From positions 1-51,954 of the forward strand of contig CAMVGM010000012.1 in NCBI GenBank assembly GCA_947167015.1: a stretch of 51,954 nt of DNA. The letters run 5' to 3'. The notes beneath the pieces are model-generated. The model made no database searches and had not been told where the DNA came from. It worked only from the letters and a program-made list of their open reading frames with translations. A program made the translations under genes and the position numbers. Positions 49,575 to 51,954 of the stretch are shown one piece after another. Source of the stretch: an uncultured Bacteroidales bacterium. GTDB taxonomy: Bacteria > Bacteroidota > Bacteroidia > Bacteroidales > UBA932. Position 1 is the stretch's first letter; every line of letters starts with the position of its first letter.

Positions 49575-51857
49575 ATGACCGATTTCAAAAAAGCGATTCT
49601 CCTGCCCCTGCTGGCCGTTTTCGCCTCGGCTGCCGCTTTGGCACAGCCTTATCCCTACCAAGACAAGAGCCTGTCGCCGGAACGGCGGGCCGCCGACCTG
49701 CTCGGCCGCCTGACGCTCGAGGAGAAGGCTTCCCTGACGATGCACGCCAGCCCGGCCATCCCGCGCTTGGGCGTCAAACAGTATAACTGGTGGAGCGAGG
49801 CGCTGCACGGCGTAGCCCGCAACGGCAGCGCGACGGTGTATCCGCAGCCCATCGGCATGGCCGCCAGCTTCGACGAAGCGCTGGTGGAGGAGGTGTTCAC
49901 CGCCACCAGTGACGAGGCGCGCGTGAAGTACCTCGAGACGGCTGACAACGTCAAGGTGTACCAGGGACTTACCTTCTGGACGCCCAATATCAATATCTTC
50001 CGCGATCCCCGCTGGGGACGCGGCATGGAGACCTACGGCGAGGATCCCTTTCTGACCGGCCGTCTCGGCATGGCGGTGGTCCGCGGCCTCCAGGGCCCGG
50101 AGGATTCCCCCGTCCGCAAAGCGCACGCCTGTGCGAAGCACTACGCCGTGCACTCCGGCCTGGAGTCCAACCGCCACCGCTTCGACGCCCAGGTGTCCGA
50201 GCGGGATCTGCGCGAGACCTACCTGCCGGCCTTCAAGGACCTCGTGACCAAGGCGCACGTCCAGGAGATCATGACGGCCTACAACCGTTTCCGCGGCGTG
50301 CCCTGCGCGGCGTCTTCGTACCTGGTGGACCAGATTCTCCGCAAGGAGTGGGGCTACAAGGGGATGGTGGTGTCCGACTGCTGGGCCATCGCCGACTTCT
50401 TCGAGAACGGCCGGCACGGCTTCACGCCCAGCGCGGTGGAGGCCGCTGCGGCGGCGGTCAGCAACGGCCTGGACGTCGAGTGCGGCAGTTCTTTCGTGAA
50501 CATCCCCACCGCTGTGGAGCGCGGGCTGCTGTCCGAAAAGGACCTGGACCGCAACCTGATGCGCATCCTGACCGAGCGCTTCCGCCTCGGCGAGATGGAC
50601 GGCGAGTCGCCCTGGGACGACCTGGATCCTTCCATCGTGGAGGGCCCGGCGCACCGCGATCTTTCGCTGCGCATGGCGCGCGAGACGCTGGTGATGCTGC
50701 AGAACCGCGGCGGCGTGCTGCCGCTGCATCCCGGCCAGAAGATAGCCCTCGTCGGTCCGAACATGGATGACGTGGAGATGATGTGGGGCAACTACAACCC
50801 CGTTCCGAAGACGACGGTGACGCTGCTCGAGGCCATGCAGAAGCGCGTTCCCGGGCTCGTTTCCTTCCGCGGCTGCGGCATCATCGGACACGAGTACCTG
50901 CCGGAGAATGATCCCAACAACCGGATGGGCCAGCTGATGAAGCTCCCGGAAGAGGAGTTGGAGAAGGTGGCCAAGCAGTATGCGATCAACGTTAACGACG
51001 TGCACCGCTACGCCCGTCGCACCCAGCAGCTCCGCAGCAGTTTCCTGCCGGAGTTCGATCCGGAGGACGTGCTGAAGCGGCTGGAAGGCATTGATGTCGT
51101 GGTGTTTGCGGGCGGTATCTCGCCGCGCCTCGAGGGCGAGGAGATGCCGGTGCAGCTGCCGGGTTTCGCCGGTGGTGACCGGACCGACATCGAGCTTCCC
51201 GAAGTGCAGCGCCGTATGCTCCGCACCCTGCACGACGCGGGGAAGAAGGTGGTCTTCGTGAACTTCTCCGGTTCCGCCATCGGCCTGGTGCCGGAGGTGG
51301 AGAGCTGCGACGCCATCCTGCAGGCCTGGTATCCGGGCCAGGAGGGCGGCACCGCGATCGCCGACGTCCTTTTCGGCGAGGTGAATCCGTCCGGCAAGCT
51401 GCCGGTGACCTTCTACCGCAACGTGAACCAGCTGCCCGACGTGGAGAATTACGACATGGAGGGCCACACCTACCGTTACTTCCGCGGCAAGCCGCTGTTC
51501 CCCTTCGGCTTCGGCCTGAGCTATACTACCTTCCGTTACGGCAAGGGCAAGATCGAGAACGGCGTGCTGGAGTTCACCGTCAGCAATACCGGCAAGCGGA
51601 ACGGCGTGGAGACGGTGCAGGTGTATGTGCGCAAGCCGGACGATGCGGGCGGCCCCGTGAAGACGCTGCGCGCTTTCCGCCGCGTGAACGTGATGGCCGG
51701 TGCGAGTGCGACCGTGCGTATTCCGCTGGATGACGAGGTCTTTACCTGGTGGAGCGAGTCGGCGCAGGACATGGTGCCGGTGCACGGCAACTATGAGGTC
51801 TTCTACGGCGGCAGTTCCGCCGACGAGGACCTGAAGAAACTCAGCTACCGCTTCTGA
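49575..51857 (+). CDS. Secreted GH3-family glycoside hydrolase, beta-xylosidase/beta-glucosidase type
   Basis: A 760-residue exported enzyme. Signal peptide 1-23. The GH3 N-terminal barrel holds RWGRGMETYGEDP, the substrate motif KHYAVHSG, and the nucleophile D268 in VVSDCWAI. The C-terminal sandwich contains VLPLHPGQKIALVGPN, later the GG-rich AWYPGQEGG stretch, and a terminal fibronectin III-type domain (from about 670). Features such as HGVARNG near the start are typical of xylan 1,4-beta-xylosidases, so short xylan or glucan oligosaccharides are likely substrates. It fits with the nearby GH43 enzyme. The order is complete: no visible truncation. Confidence 0.93.
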   Translation: MTDFKKAILLPLLAVFASAAALAQPYPYQDKSLSPERRAADLLGRLTLEEKASLTMHASPAIPRLGVKQYNWWSEALHGVARNGSATVYPQPIGMAASFDEALVEEVFTATSDEARVKYLETADNVKVYQGLTFWTPNINIFRDPRWGRGMETYGEDPFLTGRLGMAVVRGLQGPEDSPVRKAHACAKHYAVHSGLESNRHRFDAQVSERDLRETYLPAFKDLVTKAHVQEIMTAYNRFRGVPCAASSYLVDQILRKEWGYKGMVVSDCWAIADFFENGRHGFTPSAVEAAAAAVSNGLDVECGSSFVNIPTAVERGLLSEKDLDRNLMRILTERFRLGEMDGESPWDDLDPSIVEGPAHRDLSLRMARETLVMLQNRGGVLPLHPGQKIALVGPNMDDVEMMWGNYNPVPKTTVTLLEAMQKRVPGLVSFRGCGIIGHEYLPENDPNNRMGQLMKLPEEELEKVAKQYAINVNDVHRYARRTQQLRSSFLPEFDPEDVLKRLEGIDVVVFAGGISPRLEGEEMPVQLPGFAGGDRTDIELPEVQRRMLRTLHDAGKKVVFVNFSGSAIGLVPEVESCDAILQAWYPGQEGGTAIADVLFGEVNPSGKLPVTFYRNVNQLPDVENYDMEGHTYRYFRGKPLFPFGFGLSYTTFRYGKGKIENGVLEFTVSNTGKRNGVETVQVYVRKPDDAGGPVKTLRAFRRVNVMAGASATVRIPLDDEVFTWWSESAQDMVPVHGNYEVFYGGSSADEDLKKLSYRF

Positions 51858-51874
51858 TTCCTTTTCTGGCCCGG

Positions 51875-51954
51875 TGCGGGTGAAGGGGCTCGAACCCTTA
51901 CGCCTTGCGGCACGGGATCCTAAGTCCCGCTTGGCTACCAATTACAACACACCC
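51875..51954 (-). tRNA. tRNA-Leu (anticodon TAG), 5' end cut by window
   Basis: A long-variable-arm tRNA. The anticodon stem GGGAC/CCCGT region encloses TTAGGAT, giving TAG. Variable arm GCCGCAAGGCG and T-arm GGTTCGAGCC are visible. The acceptor 3' strand CACCCGC with discriminator A (51875) is followed by CCG, so CCA is not encoded. The first two bases of the acceptor stem lie beyond the window. Confidence 0.93.

Noticed and set aside
49446..51941. Long minus-strand open frame (831 codons) opposite the GH3 gene
   Set aside because: GC-rich shadow of a clear GH3 coding sequence; His/Arg/Leu/Ala/Val-biased product.

Overview
The window is high-GC DNA of a Bacteroidota bacterium, most likely of order Bacteroidales. 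Evidence: many promoters have the TAnnTTTG -7 box of this phylum, and the genes include a DUF4837 lipoprotein, Bacteroidetes-type phage structural proteins, and secreted GH3 and GH43 glycosidases. I cannot name the genus.

About 1-37,026 is the right-hand part of an integrated tailed phage, probably a siphovirus because it has a 1,191-residue tape measure protein. Its left end lies outside the window. The window opens on what looks like the end of an IS21-type insertion sequence that has removed the front of the phage primase-helicase. Next come a small DUF2335 cargo cassette, a non-coding block with 15 helically phased CTACC/GGTAG pentamers, and the capsid genes (S49 protease, major capsid protein with a Gly-Ser tail). 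Then follow terminase-like genes, the large terminase, portal and connector genes, tail completion genes, tape measure, tail hub, a 2,471-residue mosaic tail fibre, a lysis block (membrane proteins, M15 endolysin, DUF6808 protein), a hicAB toxin-antitoxin pair and a tyrosine integrase. The integrase abuts tRNA-Pro, the probable attachment site.

Two regulatory layers can be read directly. Phage genes are preceded at five places by TGTCCTTT, exactly 19 bases, then TAnnTTTG (one copy has CACCTTTG); a sixth, degenerate copy precedes the capsid operon. Two cargo cassettes instead share a different, nearly identical promoter. The first encodes a DUF5678-like protein, a retropepsin-like aspartic protease with a SEC-C zinc motif, and a small membrane protein. 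The second encodes a secreted protein. This suggests the cargo is expressed in the lysogen while structural genes respond to a phage-specific signal. The protease cassette is the best candidate here for an undescribed system.

From 37,027 on is host chromosome: tRNA-Pro, rpsT and tRNA-Glu; a leftward envelope/isoprenoid operon (M23 peptidase, dxr, rseP, DUF4837 lipoprotein); a divergent rightward set (ruvX, def, tyrosine phosphatase); a phosphohexomutase with an M23-LysM peptidase; a GH43 glycosidase, an M48 lipoprotein peptidase, an AraC-type regulator, a small Met/Gln-rich secreted protein, a GH3 glycosidase, and a tRNA-Leu cut by the window end.
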